NCBI RefSeq assembly: GCF_039537405.1
Contig: NZ_BAABAL010000020.1
Location: 1 to 64,000, forward strand
Length of the DNA: 64,000 nucleotides
Origin: Allokutzneria multivorans
GTDB lineage: Bacteria > Actinomycetota > Actinomycetes > Mycobacteriales > Pseudonocardiaceae
Reading direction: 5' to 3'
In this document: piece after piece, positions 42,228 through 50,635 of the stretch
Layout: every line of letters starts with the position of its first letter
Numbering within the stretch: position 1 is the stretch's first letter
Notes under the pieces: generated by a model
The model's database searches: none
What the model saw: the letters and a program-made list of their open reading frames with translations, nothing else
What the model was told of the DNA's origin: nothing
Made by a program: the position numbers and the translations under genes

Positions 42228-42321
42228 GCCTGGCAGCTGCCGGAAACGCGCGCTCCTGCGCTCCGCCATGCCGTACCGTAGGTTTTCGATCACGGGGTGC
42301 AGGCGCGGTCGGGGAGCGGAC

Positions 42322-44382
42322 ATGAGCACAGCGGGCGGGCCGCACGTCCACAACGAGGTCCGCGACGTCCACGGCAAGCTCGTGCAGGTCGCCACCCAGT
42401 ACGGGAACAACTACTTCTACGCCGGTCAGCGCGAGCCCGAGCCGCCGCGCCAGGTTCCCTCCGCCGTCTCCCTGTGGGTGGATCGCGACGATCATCTGTC
42501 CACATTGGATGATCTGGGGACCGTGACGCGGCTCGCGGTCATCACGGGGCCGGAGGGGGTCGGCAAGTCGGCCCTCTCGCACAAGTGCGCCGACCGCGTC
42601 GCTGAGCGGTTCACCGGCGGTCAGCTCTACGTCGACTTCGCCGCCTTCCGCAGGGAGTCCGGCTCCGGCGAAGCGGCTCTGCGCGAGGCGCTGGCCAGCT
42701 GCCTGCGCGCCTACGGTGTCTCGCCCGAGGAGATTCCGGGCAGCGTGGCGGCGTGCGGCCTGATGCTGCGGGGCGTGATGCGCAAGGCATCGCTGGTCGT
42801 GCTGGACGACGTCACCGACTCCGCGCAGGTCGGGCCGTTCGTGCCGAACTCCGAGGGCAGCGCGGTGCTGGTCACGAGCAGGCACCGCTTGGCGGAACTC
42901 GTCCTCGACGACGCGGAGTACTGCGAGCTGGACGGGCTCTCCGAAGCGGACGCACTGCTGTTGCTGCGCAATGTCGTTGGTGCGGAACGGATCGACGCTG
43001 ATCCGGTGGCGGCGGGCAAAGCCGTCGCGCTGTGCGACGGACTGCCGATCGCGCTCCGGGTGGTCGCCGGGCGGCTCAAGCAGGAGCGCGGGCTGAGCCT
43101 GGCCGAGCTGGTGGAGCAGGCCGCGACAGGGCTGGACTTCTTGACGATCGGGAGGAAGCGGGTCGTGGCAGCCGTTTTCGACAACGCCTACCAGAACCTC
43201 TCAGCGCAGCTCGCCCGCTTCTACCGTGGGCTGGGGACCCTGCCGGTACTGGACATCGACCCCGACGTCGCCGCGCTGATCGACCCCGATGCCAAGGCGC
43301 TGCTGGACGATCTGGCCGATGCCAACCTCGTCGAGAAGAACGGCGAGCGCTACCGGTTCCACGGCCTCATCCGCCGCCACGCCCAGGAACGCGCGCTGGC
43401 GGAGGAGGGGACCGAGTCGCGCGAGGACCTGCTCCGCAAGATCGTCGACCACTACCTGGCGCACGTCGCGTGCGCGGACCAGGCAGTCATGGGCGCGCGC
43501 ACCCGGATCGCCGACCACGCGCAACTCACGAAGAACCCCTTCGGCACTCCCAAGGAAGCGCTGGAGTGGCTGGACGAGCAGCGCGCCAACGCCCTCGCCG
43601 TGATGCGCGCCGGAGCCGAGCGCGGGTGGCACGAATCGACCTGGCAGCTGGCCGAAGCGCTGGTCGCGCTCTACGTCAACCGCCGCTACATCGCGGACTG
43701 GCTGGAGGCCACGGACCTCGGAGTCGCCGCCGCCCGCGCCGTGGGAGCCTGGCAGGCCGAAGCCACCTTGCGCATCAAGGTTTCCCGCGCCTACACCGAC
43801 CTCGGGCACTTGGACCGGGCGCGCGAGGAGCTGGAGATCGCGCACGACCTGCTCAAGGACTCCGGCCACAACGTGCTGCTCGGCTCGGTTTGGGAGTTCT
43901 TCGGGCGCTACTGGGACAAGGTGGACCTGGTTCGCGCCGAGGACGCGTACCGGAAGTCCGTCCACTTCAACACCTTGGCGCAGGAGTGGCGCGGCGTCGC
44001 GCTCGCGACCTACTTCCTGGGCTGCAACCTCTTCGCCCAGGGGCGGACCACCGAAGCGCTGGAGCACCTTGACCGCGCGCTCGACGGCCTGGCGGGGCGG
44101 ATGGCCGAACGTGCCAGGGCCAGTCGGGCCGAGGTGCTCGCCGCGCTCGGCGATCTCACCCGGGCGACGAGCGACCTCGCCACCGCGATCGCGAAGTTCG
44201 TCGAGTACGGAACCGTCCACTACGAGGCGCAAGCACGGATCACCCTCGCCGAAGTGCTTGTCCGGCAAGGGAACAAGGCCGGAGCGCGAGCCGAGTTCGA
44301 GCGTGCGCTAGAGATCCACAAGAGCGCACACAGCGCCGAGGCGGAGCGGCTCGAACAGCGCATCGCCGAACTCGATCAGTGA
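42322..44382 (+). CDS. NB-ARC ATPase with C-terminal TPR repeats
   Basis: A 686-residue STAND-type protein. The N-terminal head, about residues 1-35, carries the HVHNEVRDVHGKLVQVATQY block often found on actinobacterial NB-ARC proteins. The P-loop is GPEGVGKS at 76-83, followed by Walker B near LVVLDDV and the GLPIALRVVAG motif. A winged-helix region and about eight TPR-like helices, residues about 460-686, end the protein. This is the layout of AfsR-like regulators without the SARP domain and of STAND immunity or signalling ATPases. The ATG at 42322 has GGGAGC upstream. It overlaps tail-to-tail with the gene at 44376. Confidence 0.85.
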   Translation: MSTAGGPHVHNEVRDVHGKLVQVATQYGNNYFYAGQREPEPPRQVPSAVSLWVDRDDHLSTLDDLGTVTRLAVITGPEGVGKSALSHKCADRVAERFTGGQLYVDFAAFRRESGSGEAALREALASCLRAYGVSPEEIPGSVAACGLMLRGVMRKASLVVLDDVTDSAQVGPFVPNSEGSAVLVTSRHRLAELVLDDAEYCELDGLSEADALLLLRNVVGAERIDADPVAAGKAVALCDGLPIALRVVAGRLKQERGLSLAELVEQAATGLDFLTIGRKRVVAAVFDNAYQNLSAQLARFYRGLGTLPVLDIDPDVAALIDPDAKALLDDLADANLVEKNGERYRFHGLIRRHAQERALAEEGTESREDLLRKIVDHYLAHVACADQAVMGARTRIADHAQLTKNPFGTPKEALEWLDEQRANALAVMRAGAERGWHESTWQLAEALVALYVNRRYIADWLEATDLGVAAARAVGAWQAEATLRIKVSRAYTDLGHLDRAREELEIAHDLLKDSGHNVLLGSVWEFFGRYWDKVDLVRAEDAYRKSVHFNTLAQEWRGVALATYFLGCNLFAQGRTTEALEHLDRALDGLAGRMAERARASRAEVLAALGDLTRATSDLATAIAKFVEYGTVHYEAQARITLAEVLVRQGNKAGARAEFERALEIHKSAHSAEAERLEQRIAELDQ

Positions 44383-46022
44383 ACCCGCAGCACCACGGCG
44401 CTCTCGGAAGAACCGAGCCGGAGCGTCAGTTCACCTCGGCGTAGCGCGCCTTCGAGTAGCGCGACGTAGGCGACCGACGCCAGCTGAGCGGTGGAAGCCT
44501 TGCCCAGAACGGAAATGCGCTTGCCGCCGCGCACCGCGACCTCGCATCCATCCACAGTAGACACTGCGGCGAGGCGACAACCGGGATAGCGCTGGAGCGT
44601 CTCCGGCAGCGACCATTCCGCATCGACGATGATCGAGGCGCTGTCGAACAGCAGGACGTTGCGCTCGCCCCACCTGACGACGAGATGCCGCCATTCGTCG
44701 GCGGAGGAATCGGGGAGATGCCCGCGAACCGTTGCAGGGCAACGAGTCAACGTGACGGTGGAGCCGGTCAAGCTGCCACGGACCTCGTGCGAGAACACCT
44801 CGGCGTCCTCGGGCACGGGATCGGCCGCCGCGCGCAAGGGCACGTCCATCCGGGGCTCTGCCAGCTCCAGCAGCTCGTAGCAGGCCTTGCGCAGCAGCGC
44901 CGCCGCCGAACCCGGCGTGGCGAACGCGCGCTTGGCGATCCCGTCGAAGCGCTGGGGTTCCTGCGCCGCAAGGGCTTCGTCTACCTGATCGCGCACACCA
45001 GCTGCCGAATCGAGTCGATCAGCCACTTGGCCCAGCTCCTCCAGCACGGTCCCGGGGACGATCTCCGAGCCGAATGCGGCCAGCAGCAACGGTTTCCCGA
45101 GCGCGGCAGCGTAGAGGCTGACCGAACCGTGGTCCCCCACCACGACATCTGAGGCGATCATCGTGGCGTGCCAGCCGCGAGTGGGCGGGACCAGCAGCAG
45201 TCCGCCCGCCACCGCGTTGTGCAAGCGGCGACGCAGATCCCAGTCGGAGTGCCAGGTCCACACGTTGGGGTGCACCACGGCGGCCACGCGGTACTCGTCG
45301 GCGGGCAGCTGCGCGAGCAGTTGTTCGGGCAGCGTCCGCCACGTCCCCAGTGCCGACTGCTCGCCCCACGTCGACGTGATCATCACGAGGCGCTGGCCGT
45401 CGGCGACGCGCAGCGCCTTGCGGTAGTGCGCGCGCATCGGCTCGCCCGCGAGCAACGCGTCATAGCTGGTGTCACCACCGAGAACCGTGTTCCCAGCGGT
45501 TTCGGGGCAGGCGTCGGCCAGCTGCTCCGCCTGCTCCGGGTGCGTCACCAGGTGCCAGACCCGCCTGTCCCGCAAGCGGTGCGCGGGCACGAGCCCGGAG
45601 AGCCGCGTCCCGCTGCCCGCCGAGTCCGGGACGAGCTTGTGGAAGCCGACCCCGTGCGGCAGCACAAGAACCGGCACCCGGCGGTCGAGCTGCTCCAGGT
45701 CGACGTTCTCGCTCGCGGTGATCACCAGGTGGTAGCGGGCGCGCGGCACGTCGTCCCACGCGATGAACTTGGAGTACAGCCCCTTGATCAGCTCGACGGC
45801 GCCCGCGGAGAAGCGCGAGGTCTCGTTGACGGTGAACACGATCTGCACGCGCGTGTCGCCGAGGAAGGCCTCCAGCGCTTCGAGCAACCTGATCGCCGAG
45901 GTCAGCGTGCGCGCGACCGCCAGGACCGTGGGTTCTTCGCCGAAGGTGCCCCAGCGGCGCGCGTCCCGCGCGGCGTCACGAGGGCTACCGCCCACGTTCA
46001 CCTCGGTCCGCTGCGCCCGCAC
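44376..46022 (-). CDS. CDP-glycerol glycerophosphotransferase-like/GT-B-like protein
   Basis: A 548-residue cytoplasmic protein without membrane segments. The fold reads as two Rossmann-like halves: VLPHGVGFHK near residue 133, ITSTWGEQSALG near 218, and the C-terminal SDVVVGDHGSVSLYAAALGKPLLLA block near 295, the last resembling the active site of TagF-type CDP-glycerol transferases and 2-epimerase-like GT-B enzymes. A C-terminal part of about 180 residues is of unknown fold. Relatives in actinomycetes are often misnamed translation initiation factor. The GTG at 46022 is 8 bases after GAGG. It shares 7 bases with the NB-ARC gene's end. The substrate is unknown. Confidence 0.65.
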   Translation of the reverse strand: MRAQRTEVNVGGSPRDAARDARRWGTFGEEPTVLAVARTLTSAIRLLEALEAFLGDTRVQIVFTVNETSRFSAGAVELIKGLYSKFIAWDDVPRARYHLVITASENVDLEQLDRRVPVLVLPHGVGFHKLVPDSAGSGTRLSGLVPAHRLRDRRVWHLVTHPEQAEQLADACPETAGNTVLGGDTSYDALLAGEPMRAHYRKALRVADGQRLVMITSTWGEQSALGTWRTLPEQLLAQLPADEYRVAAVVHPNVWTWHSDWDLRRRLHNAVAGGLLLVPPTRGWHATMIASDVVVGDHGSVSLYAAALGKPLLLAAFGSEIVPGTVLEELGQVADRLDSAAGVRDQVDEALAAQEPQRFDGIAKRAFATPGSAAALLRKACYELLELAEPRMDVPLRAAADPVPEDAEVFSHEVRGSLTGSTVTLTRCPATVRGHLPDSSADEWRHLVVRWGERNVLLFDSASIIVDAEWSLPETLQRYPGCRLAAVSTVDGCEVAVRGGKRISVLGKASTAQLASVAYVALLEGALRRGELTLRLGSSESAVVLRVH

Positions 46023-46386
46023 ACGGCCATCCTCGCCACAACGGCGACGCGGCGCTCAGCGGGCCTCCGGGCCTCCGGGCCTCCGGGCCTCCGGGCCTCC
46101 GGGCCTCCGGGCCTCCGGGCCTCCGGGGGTAATTGTTGATCTTAGTCGGCGTGCGGCGGGCACCCGGTCGCGGGGGTGTGCCCGACGGCCTGCCGCGCAT
46201 GGTCTTCGTCCGCTCTTCCGCAGTGGGTGTCAGCAGGGACTCTAGTCATCGAGGCTGATGCCGGAGCGCTCGGTCCAGCGATTTTGCGCGCCAGGACGCT
46301 CCGGGAACGGGTCGAAAGCAGGAAGACGGCCGCGGTCGCCGCACGCCATGCTGGTCCCGGCAGAACCGCTGGCGAAAGGACCGCGC
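46023..46386. other. Intergenic region with octamer repeats
   Basis: A 364-base divergent gap between the GT-B-like and propeller genes. It holds the 8-fold octamer repeat at 46061-46124 and otherwise no recognisable gene. Upstream in-frame codons of the propeller gene are open but lack a good ribosome site. Confidence 0.5.
46061..46124. repeat. Perfect 8x octamer minisatellite
   Basis: Eight uninterrupted copies of GGGCCTCC, followed by a partial unit. On the minus strand the unit is GGAGGCCC, so the transcript of the GT-B-like gene carries eight GGAGG ribosome-site cores, starting 39 bases upstream of its start. Such repeats are unusual in the window and prone to slippage. Confidence 0.9.
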
Positions 46387-47979
46387 GTGTTCGGACGACG
46401 CAGGCTCACCGTCCTGATCGGATTCCTCGCGCTCTGCCTCGCGGGCGCGACGGTCTCGGCGGCGGCACCGGCTCCCGAAAGAGGGCACGGCGCGGACTGG
46501 CCGAGCTGGCAGAAGGACCTCGCCGGGAGCAGGCACAACGCCGCCGAGCGCAAGATCACCGAGCGGACGGCGGGCGAGCTGAAGCTCAAGTGGGCCTTCG
46601 GTTTCTCCAAGATCGGCATGTTCACCTCGCACAGCCAGCCCGCGATCGTCGGCGGGACGATGTACTTCGGCGGGCCGGACGGGCTGTTCTACGCGCTGGA
46701 CGCGAAGACCGGCGCGACGAAGTGGACCTTCGAGCTGCGGACCGTCGATCCTGAGCGCCGCCTGCCGGTGGTGCGCAACAGCCCCGTGGTCGTGGGGGAC
46801 CGGGTCTACTTCGGCGATCTGCGCGGCTACATGTACGCGTTGAAGGCAGGCACGGGCGCGCTGGTGTGGGCGAACCGCCTCGACGAGCACGCGCAGGCGT
46901 TGCTCACCAGCTCGCCGATCCACTTCGCGGGCAGGCTCTTCGTCGGCGTCTCCAGCAACGAGAGCTCGGCGGCCGCTGACTACCCGTGCTGCACCTTCCG
47001 CGGCCAGTTCGTCTCGCTCGACGCGGCAACGGGCAAGGTGCTGTGGCGCCACTACACCGTGCCGGAGCCACAGGCCGTTGGGACGTGGCCGAGCGGTGCC
47101 ACCCGGTTCGAGCCCTCCGGCGCGGCGGTCTGGGCCTCGCCGTCGATCGACCCCGCGACCGGGACCGTGTTCGTGGGCACCGGGCAGAACTACACGGGCA
47201 CCAAGGGCGACAGCGATTCCGTCCTCGCGCTCGACGCGTTCACCGGCAAGGTCCGCTGGAAGCGCCAGATGACGCACCCGGACACCTGGCGGCTGATCTG
47301 CGTCGACCCGAGCGCCCCTCCCGGTCACTGCCCCGGTATGGAGAACGGCACGGCGCTGGACTACGACATCGGCTCGCTGGGCAACATCTTCACGGTCAAG
47401 GGCCGCACGCTCATCGGCATCGGGCAGAAGAGCGGCGTCTACCACGTGCTGGACGCGCGCACCGGCGAGTTCGTCTGGCAGCGGCAGCTGTCCAAGCCCG
47501 AGCCGAACGACCTCGGCCAGGGCGGAATCCTGTGGGGCGGCAGCTACGACGGCGAACGGCTCTACGTCGCGACCAACGACGCCAAGCCCGGAGCGCTGCA
47601 CGCACTGGACCCGGCGACCGGCGCACTGCTCTGGAAGACGCCCAACCCGGCCAACGGGTGCGCCTGGGGCGGCTCGGCGCAGTACCCGGACGAGTGCATT
47701 CTGGCCAACCGGCCCGCGGTCACCACGACGCCCGGCGTGGTCTACGAGGGCAGCGCCGACGGCAAGATGCGGGCCTACTCGGCGCGCGACGGCCGGGTGC
47801 TGTGGGAGTACGACACGGTGCGGGAGTACCAGGGAGTCAACGGGATCACCGCTCGCGGCAGCGGGGTCTCGGCCGCGGGCGGAGCGGTCGTGGTCGACGG
47901 AATGGTCTACATCCACTCCGGCTACCACCCGGACTACGGCAACGACAAGGGCCACGTCCTGCTGGCGTTCGGTCTCTGA
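46387..47979 (+). CDS. Secreted PQQ-like beta-propeller protein (polyvinyl-alcohol dehydrogenase-like)
   Basis: A 530-residue exported protein. The GTG at 46387, 6 bases after AAAGGA, gives a signal sequence FGRRRLTVLIGFLALCLAG. The mature part has repeated propeller strands of the PQQ type, such as VYFGDLRGYMYALKAGTGALVW, HVLDARTGEFVWQ, AYSARDGRVLWEYD, giving about seven blades. PQQ-binding residues of quinoprotein alcohol dehydrogenases are not clearly present and no cytochrome c motif is seen. The role may be extracellular alcohol or polymer oxidation, or scaffold. Alone before lexA; no redox partner adjacent. Confidence 0.8.
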   Translation: MFGRRRLTVLIGFLALCLAGATVSAAAPAPERGHGADWPSWQKDLAGSRHNAAERKITERTAGELKLKWAFGFSKIGMFTSHSQPAIVGGTMYFGGPDGLFYALDAKTGATKWTFELRTVDPERRLPVVRNSPVVVGDRVYFGDLRGYMYALKAGTGALVWANRLDEHAQALLTSSPIHFAGRLFVGVSSNESSAAADYPCCTFRGQFVSLDAATGKVLWRHYTVPEPQAVGTWPSGATRFEPSGAAVWASPSIDPATGTVFVGTGQNYTGTKGDSDSVLALDAFTGKVRWKRQMTHPDTWRLICVDPSAPPGHCPGMENGTALDYDIGSLGNIFTVKGRTLIGIGQKSGVYHVLDARTGEFVWQRQLSKPEPNDLGQGGILWGGSYDGERLYVATNDAKPGALHALDPATGALLWKTPNPANGCAWGGSAQYPDECILANRPAVTTTPGVVYEGSADGKMRAYSARDGRVLWEYDTVREYQGVNGITARGSGVSAAGGAVVVDGMVYIHSGYHPDYGNDKGHVLLAFGL

Positions 47980-48000
47980 GGCCGATCTACCATTCCGCGG

Positions 48001-48666
48001 GTGACCGCCTACGACGATCTTGACGGCTTCGAGCACCTGGACACCTCGACCCTGGCACCGCGCCAGCAGCAGATCCTGGCCACGATCAGGGACTGGGCGC
48101 AGCGCCACGGGTACTCGCCCAGCACGCGCGAGATCGGCGAGGCGGTCGGCCTGCGCTCCTCGTCGTCGGTGTCCAAGCACCTCGCGAGCCTGGAGGAGCG
48201 GGGTTTCCTGCGGCGCGCCGACACCGTGTCCCGGCCGATGGACGTGCGGATGTTCCTGCGCGCGGGAGCCCCGGCGCGCCAGGCCGACGGTGACTCGGTG
48301 AGCGTGCCCGTCGTCGGTGACATCGCGGCGGGAACCCCGATCACGGCGGAGGAACACCTCGACGACACGCTCACGCTGCCCCGCGAGCTGACCGGGCGCG
48401 GCACCGTCTTCGGCCTCAGGGTGCGCGGTGACTCCATGGTCGACGCGGCGATCTGCGACGGCGACATCGTGGTGGTGCGCCAGCAGAACGAGGCCCACTC
48501 CGGCCAGATCGTCGCGGCGATGATCGACGAGGAGGCCACGGTCAAGGTCTACCGCCGCCGCAACGGCCACGTGTACCTGGAGCCCCGCAACGACGCTTAC
48601 GAGGTGATCGACGGGGACCGGGCCGCGGTGCTCGGCATCGTCGTCTCCGTGCTGCGCAGCGTCTGA
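48001..48666 (+). CDS. lexA: LexA-family SOS repressor
   Basis: A 221-residue repressor. The winged helix spans residues about 15-75 with YSPSTREIGEAVGL. The self-cleavage site is Ala110-Gly111 in GDIAAGTP; the catalytic Ser145 (RGDSM) and Lys182 (EATVKVY) are present, so autoproteolysis should work. The GTG at 48001 follows the propeller stop by 21 bases. No GAAC-N4-GTTC SOS box was seen just upstream. The N-terminal part and linker differ from the standard actinobacterial LexA, so this could be a second copy with its own regulon. Confidence 0.85.
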   Translation: MTAYDDLDGFEHLDTSTLAPRQQQILATIRDWAQRHGYSPSTREIGEAVGLRSSSSVSKHLASLEERGFLRRADTVSRPMDVRMFLRAGAPARQADGDSVSVPVVGDIAAGTPITAEEHLDDTLTLPRELTGRGTVFGLRVRGDSMVDAAICDGDIVVVRQQNEAHSGQIVAAMIDEEATVKVYRRRNGHVYLEPRNDAYEVIDGDRAAVLGIVVSVLRSV

Positions 48667-48669
48667 GCC

Positions 48670-49311
48670 TCAGCCCGGGGCACGCGCGAAGAGGATGCAG
48701 CCCGGGTGTTCCCCGTCGCGATCGAGCACTGTCTCCGCCTCGACCGCGAACCCCGCTTCGCGCAGCCACTCCGCGACCCGCGCGGGCGTGCGGCGGTGGA
48801 CCATCAGGTTCATCGGGTGGCCGCCGTAGCCCTCCGTCTTGTGCCGCGACTCCTCGCCGAGGTGGAAGCCCAGCAGCACACGGCCCCCGGGCCTCAGCAC
48901 GCGCCGGAAGCCCTCGAACACCCCGGGAACGCTGTCGTCGGGGACGTGGATCAACGACCACCAGGCGAGCACGCCGGCCAGCGAGCCGTCCGCGAGGTCC
49001 AGCTCCGTCATGGAACCGACCTCGAAGCGCACGCCCGGATGCTCGGCGCGGGCGATCTCGATCATGGCGGGGGAGAGGTCGACGCCCATCACGTCCACGC
49101 CGAGGCCGCGCAGGTGGGCGCTCACGTGCCCCGGCCCGCACCCCACGTCCGCGACCGGGCCGCCGCCGTCGGAGCGCACCAGCTCGGCGAACGCGGCCAG
49201 TGCCGAGAGCAGGTGCGGCAACTCCGCGAGCCTGTCGCGCACCAGCTCCGTGTAGCTCGCCGCGACGGTGTCGTAGGAGGTTCGGGTGTCCTCCAGCCAG
49301 TCAGCGCTCAC
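48670..49311 (-). CDS. Class I SAM-dependent methyltransferase
   Basis: A 213-residue enzyme of the UbiE/COQ5-like fold. Motif I VADVGCGPGHVS binds S-adenosylmethionine near residue 52; the acidic loop MGVDLSPAMIEIA and the motif post-I follow. The C-terminal RRVLRPGGRVLLGFHL is typical. The acceptor is unknown. It overlaps the VOC gene as ATGA, so the two are likely one transcript. It converges with lexA, separated by 3 bases. Confidence 0.85.
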   Translation of the reverse strand: MSADWLEDTRTSYDTVAASYTELVRDRLAELPHLLSALAAFAELVRSDGGGPVADVGCGPGHVSAHLRGLGVDVMGVDLSPAMIEIARAEHPGVRFEVGSMTELDLADGSLAGVLAWWSLIHVPDDSVPGVFEGFRRVLRPGGRVLLGFHLGEESRHKTEGYGGHPMNLMVHRRTPARVAEWLREAGFAVEAETVLDRDGEHPGCILFARAPG

Positions 49312-49688
49312 AGCGGCTTGAGGCGAGCCTTCAGCAGGCAGAACTGGTTGCCCTCAGGATCGGTCAGCACGTGCCACTCCTCCTGGCCCGTCTGGCCGAT
49401 GTCGGCGGGGCGCGCACCGAGGGCCAGCAGGCGCTCCAGTTCGGCGTCCTGGTCGCGGTCGGTGGCGTTGACGTCGATGTGCAGCCGCGACTTCCCCGGC
49501 TCCGGCCGCTCGCGGTAGCTGAGGATGATCGTCGGCTGCGGGCCGCCGAAGCCCTCGCGCGGGCCGATCTCCAGCGTGCCGTCGTCCTCCTTGCTGAGCA
49601 CGACGAAGTCCAGTACCTCGCACCAGAACCGCGCCAGCAGTTCGGGGTCACGGCAACCGAGCACGAGTTCGCTGATCCGACACGCCAT
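49308..49688 (-). CDS. VOC-family (glyoxalase/bleomycin-resistance fold) protein
   Basis: A 126-residue small protein of the vicinal oxygen chelate superfamily. SELVLGCRDPELLARFWCEVLDF is the first beta-alpha-beta unit and the C-terminal WHVLTDPEGNQFCLL the paired second unit; His and Glu metal ligands seem present. This group often binds substrates such as antibiotics or small metabolites. The ATG at 49688 is chosen by family start MACRISELVL; an upstream start adds non-typical residues. Likely co-transcribed with the methyltransferase. Confidence 0.8.
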   Translation of the reverse strand: MACRISELVLGCRDPELLARFWCEVLDFVVLSKEDDGTLEIGPREGFGGPQPTIILSYRERPEPGKSRLHIDVNATDRDQDAELERLLALGARPADIGQTGQEEWHVLTDPEGNQFCLLKARLKPL

Positions 49689-49729
49689 GCCGCGACCGTA
49701 CTTCACCGGGGTGAGCGGGGGGAACAACA

Positions 49730-49765
49730 CTGAAGCCCCATCCCTGAAAAGGAATGGGGCTTCAG
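49730..49765 (-). terminator. Terminator downstream of the minus-strand tRNA cluster
   Basis: A 15-bp stem with one G-U pair, CTGAAGCCCCATCCC and GGAATGGGGCTTCAG around a 6-base loop. It lies 11 bases after the 3' end of tRNA-Val on the minus strand. It is the natural end of the Gly-Cys-Val tRNA transcript. Confidence 0.8.
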
Positions 49766-49776
49766 ACCAGTTCTCC

Positions 49777-49851
49777 TGGTGGGCGATACAGGGATTGAAC
49801 CTGTGACCTCTTCCGTGTCAAGGAAGCGCTCTCCCACTGAGCTAATCGCCC
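49777..49851 (-). tRNA. tRNA-Val (GAC)
   Basis: A 75-base cloverleaf with encoded CCA. Acceptor stem GGGCGAT/ATCGCCC and T-arm GTTCAATCC are clear; the anticodon loop TTGACAC gives GAC. It is identical over all 75 bases to the plus-strand gene at 51339. It follows tRNA-Cys by 1 base. Confidence 0.97.
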
Positions 49852-49852
49852 G

Positions 49853-49924
49853 AGGCGGAGGCGGGAATCGAACCCGCGTACAGGGCTTTGCAGGCCCTTG
49901 CCTAAGCCACTCGGCCACTCCGCC
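49853..49924 (-). tRNA. tRNA-Cys (GCA)
   Basis: A cloverleaf with acceptor GGCGGAG/CTCCGCC, the U discriminator expected for Cys, T-arm GGTTCGATTCC and anticodon GCA in CTGCAAA. CCA is not encoded. Second of three tRNAs on the minus strand. Confidence 0.96.
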
Positions 49925-49981
49925 GATGCTCTGGGATCGAAACCCCGGAGAATTCAGTCGACCCGGACGAGGGGCCTTCCG

Positions 49982-50053
49982 AGCGGATGACGGGATTCGA
50001 ACCCGCGACCCTCACCTTGGCAAGGTGATGCGCTACCACTGCGCTACATCCGC
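49982..50053 (-). tRNA. tRNA-Gly (GCC)
   Basis: Acceptor GCGGATG/CATCCGC, T-arm GGTTCGAATCC, anticodon GCC in TTGCCAA. U discriminator; CCA not encoded. First gene of the minus-strand Gly-Cys-Val series. Confidence 0.96.
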
Positions 50054-50209
50054 GTGCTGCCCGGCTGGGGAGACGGTGTTCGAACTGGGTTCGATCTTGT
50101 GTTTCCCGTCGCCGTGGCGATGGCGAAACACTATCCGACACCGTCCGCCGGGATCAAATCGGGGTGGTCCTTTGTCGTTGTGCTGCCGTTGACCTGCGAG
50201 AACGCCGAC

Positions 50210-50635
50210 TCAGCTGAGATCGTTGGACTGCAGGTGGCTGAGCGCGTCGTCGACGCTGACCCACAGGTTCTCGTTGCCGGGGACGATCAGGTCGTAGGTC
50301 CGGTCCAGGAAGTCGGCCAGCTCCTGCGCGGCCGCCTCGAACATGGCGTGGCCGGAGGGGGAGCTGAGTTCGATCACCACGACCTCGGGGTCGTCGACGG
50401 CCGGGCGGATCCGGACGTCGCCCTCGCCCGCGGCGGCGATCAGGCCGTCGGCGAGCAGGTCGCGGGCGAAGACCCATTCGACCCAGCCGGCGCGGCCGGT
50501 GCGGAACGCGGCCACCACGGCGTAGGGGTCGCGGGTGTCGTAGCGGAGCTCGACCTGGACGGGGACCGCCGGACTGCGGGGCGCCAGGAGGTCGAAGACC
50601 GCCGTGGAGCGCAGAGTCACGTGGTCGTTACGCAT
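50210..50635 (-). CDS. SsgA-family sporulation/cell-division regulator (SsgB-like)
   Basis: A 141-residue cytoplasmic protein of the actinobacteria-specific SsgA-like family, which places FtsZ for sporulation septa. The VELRYDTRDPYAVVAAFRTGRAGWVEWVFARDLL region split at residue about 30-65 is the family core (segments such as RYDTRDPYAVVAAF), followed by DVRIRP and the C-terminal acidic helix. Length matches SsgB. The ATG at 50635 gives the family start; the upstream extension lacks coding features. The gene supports a sporulating, mycelial host. Confidence 0.88.
   Translation of the reverse strand: MRNDHVTLRSTAVFDLLAPRSPAVPVQVELRYDTRDPYAVVAAFRTGRAGWVEWVFARDLLADGLIAAAGEGDVRIRPAVDDPEVVVIELSSPSGHAMFEAAAQELADFLDRTYDLIVPGNENLWVSVDDALSHLQSNDLS

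Noticed and set aside
46246..48570. Long minus-strand frame of 774 residues opposite the propeller and LexA genes
   Set aside because: A high-GC antisense frame with no domain; the plus strand explains the region.
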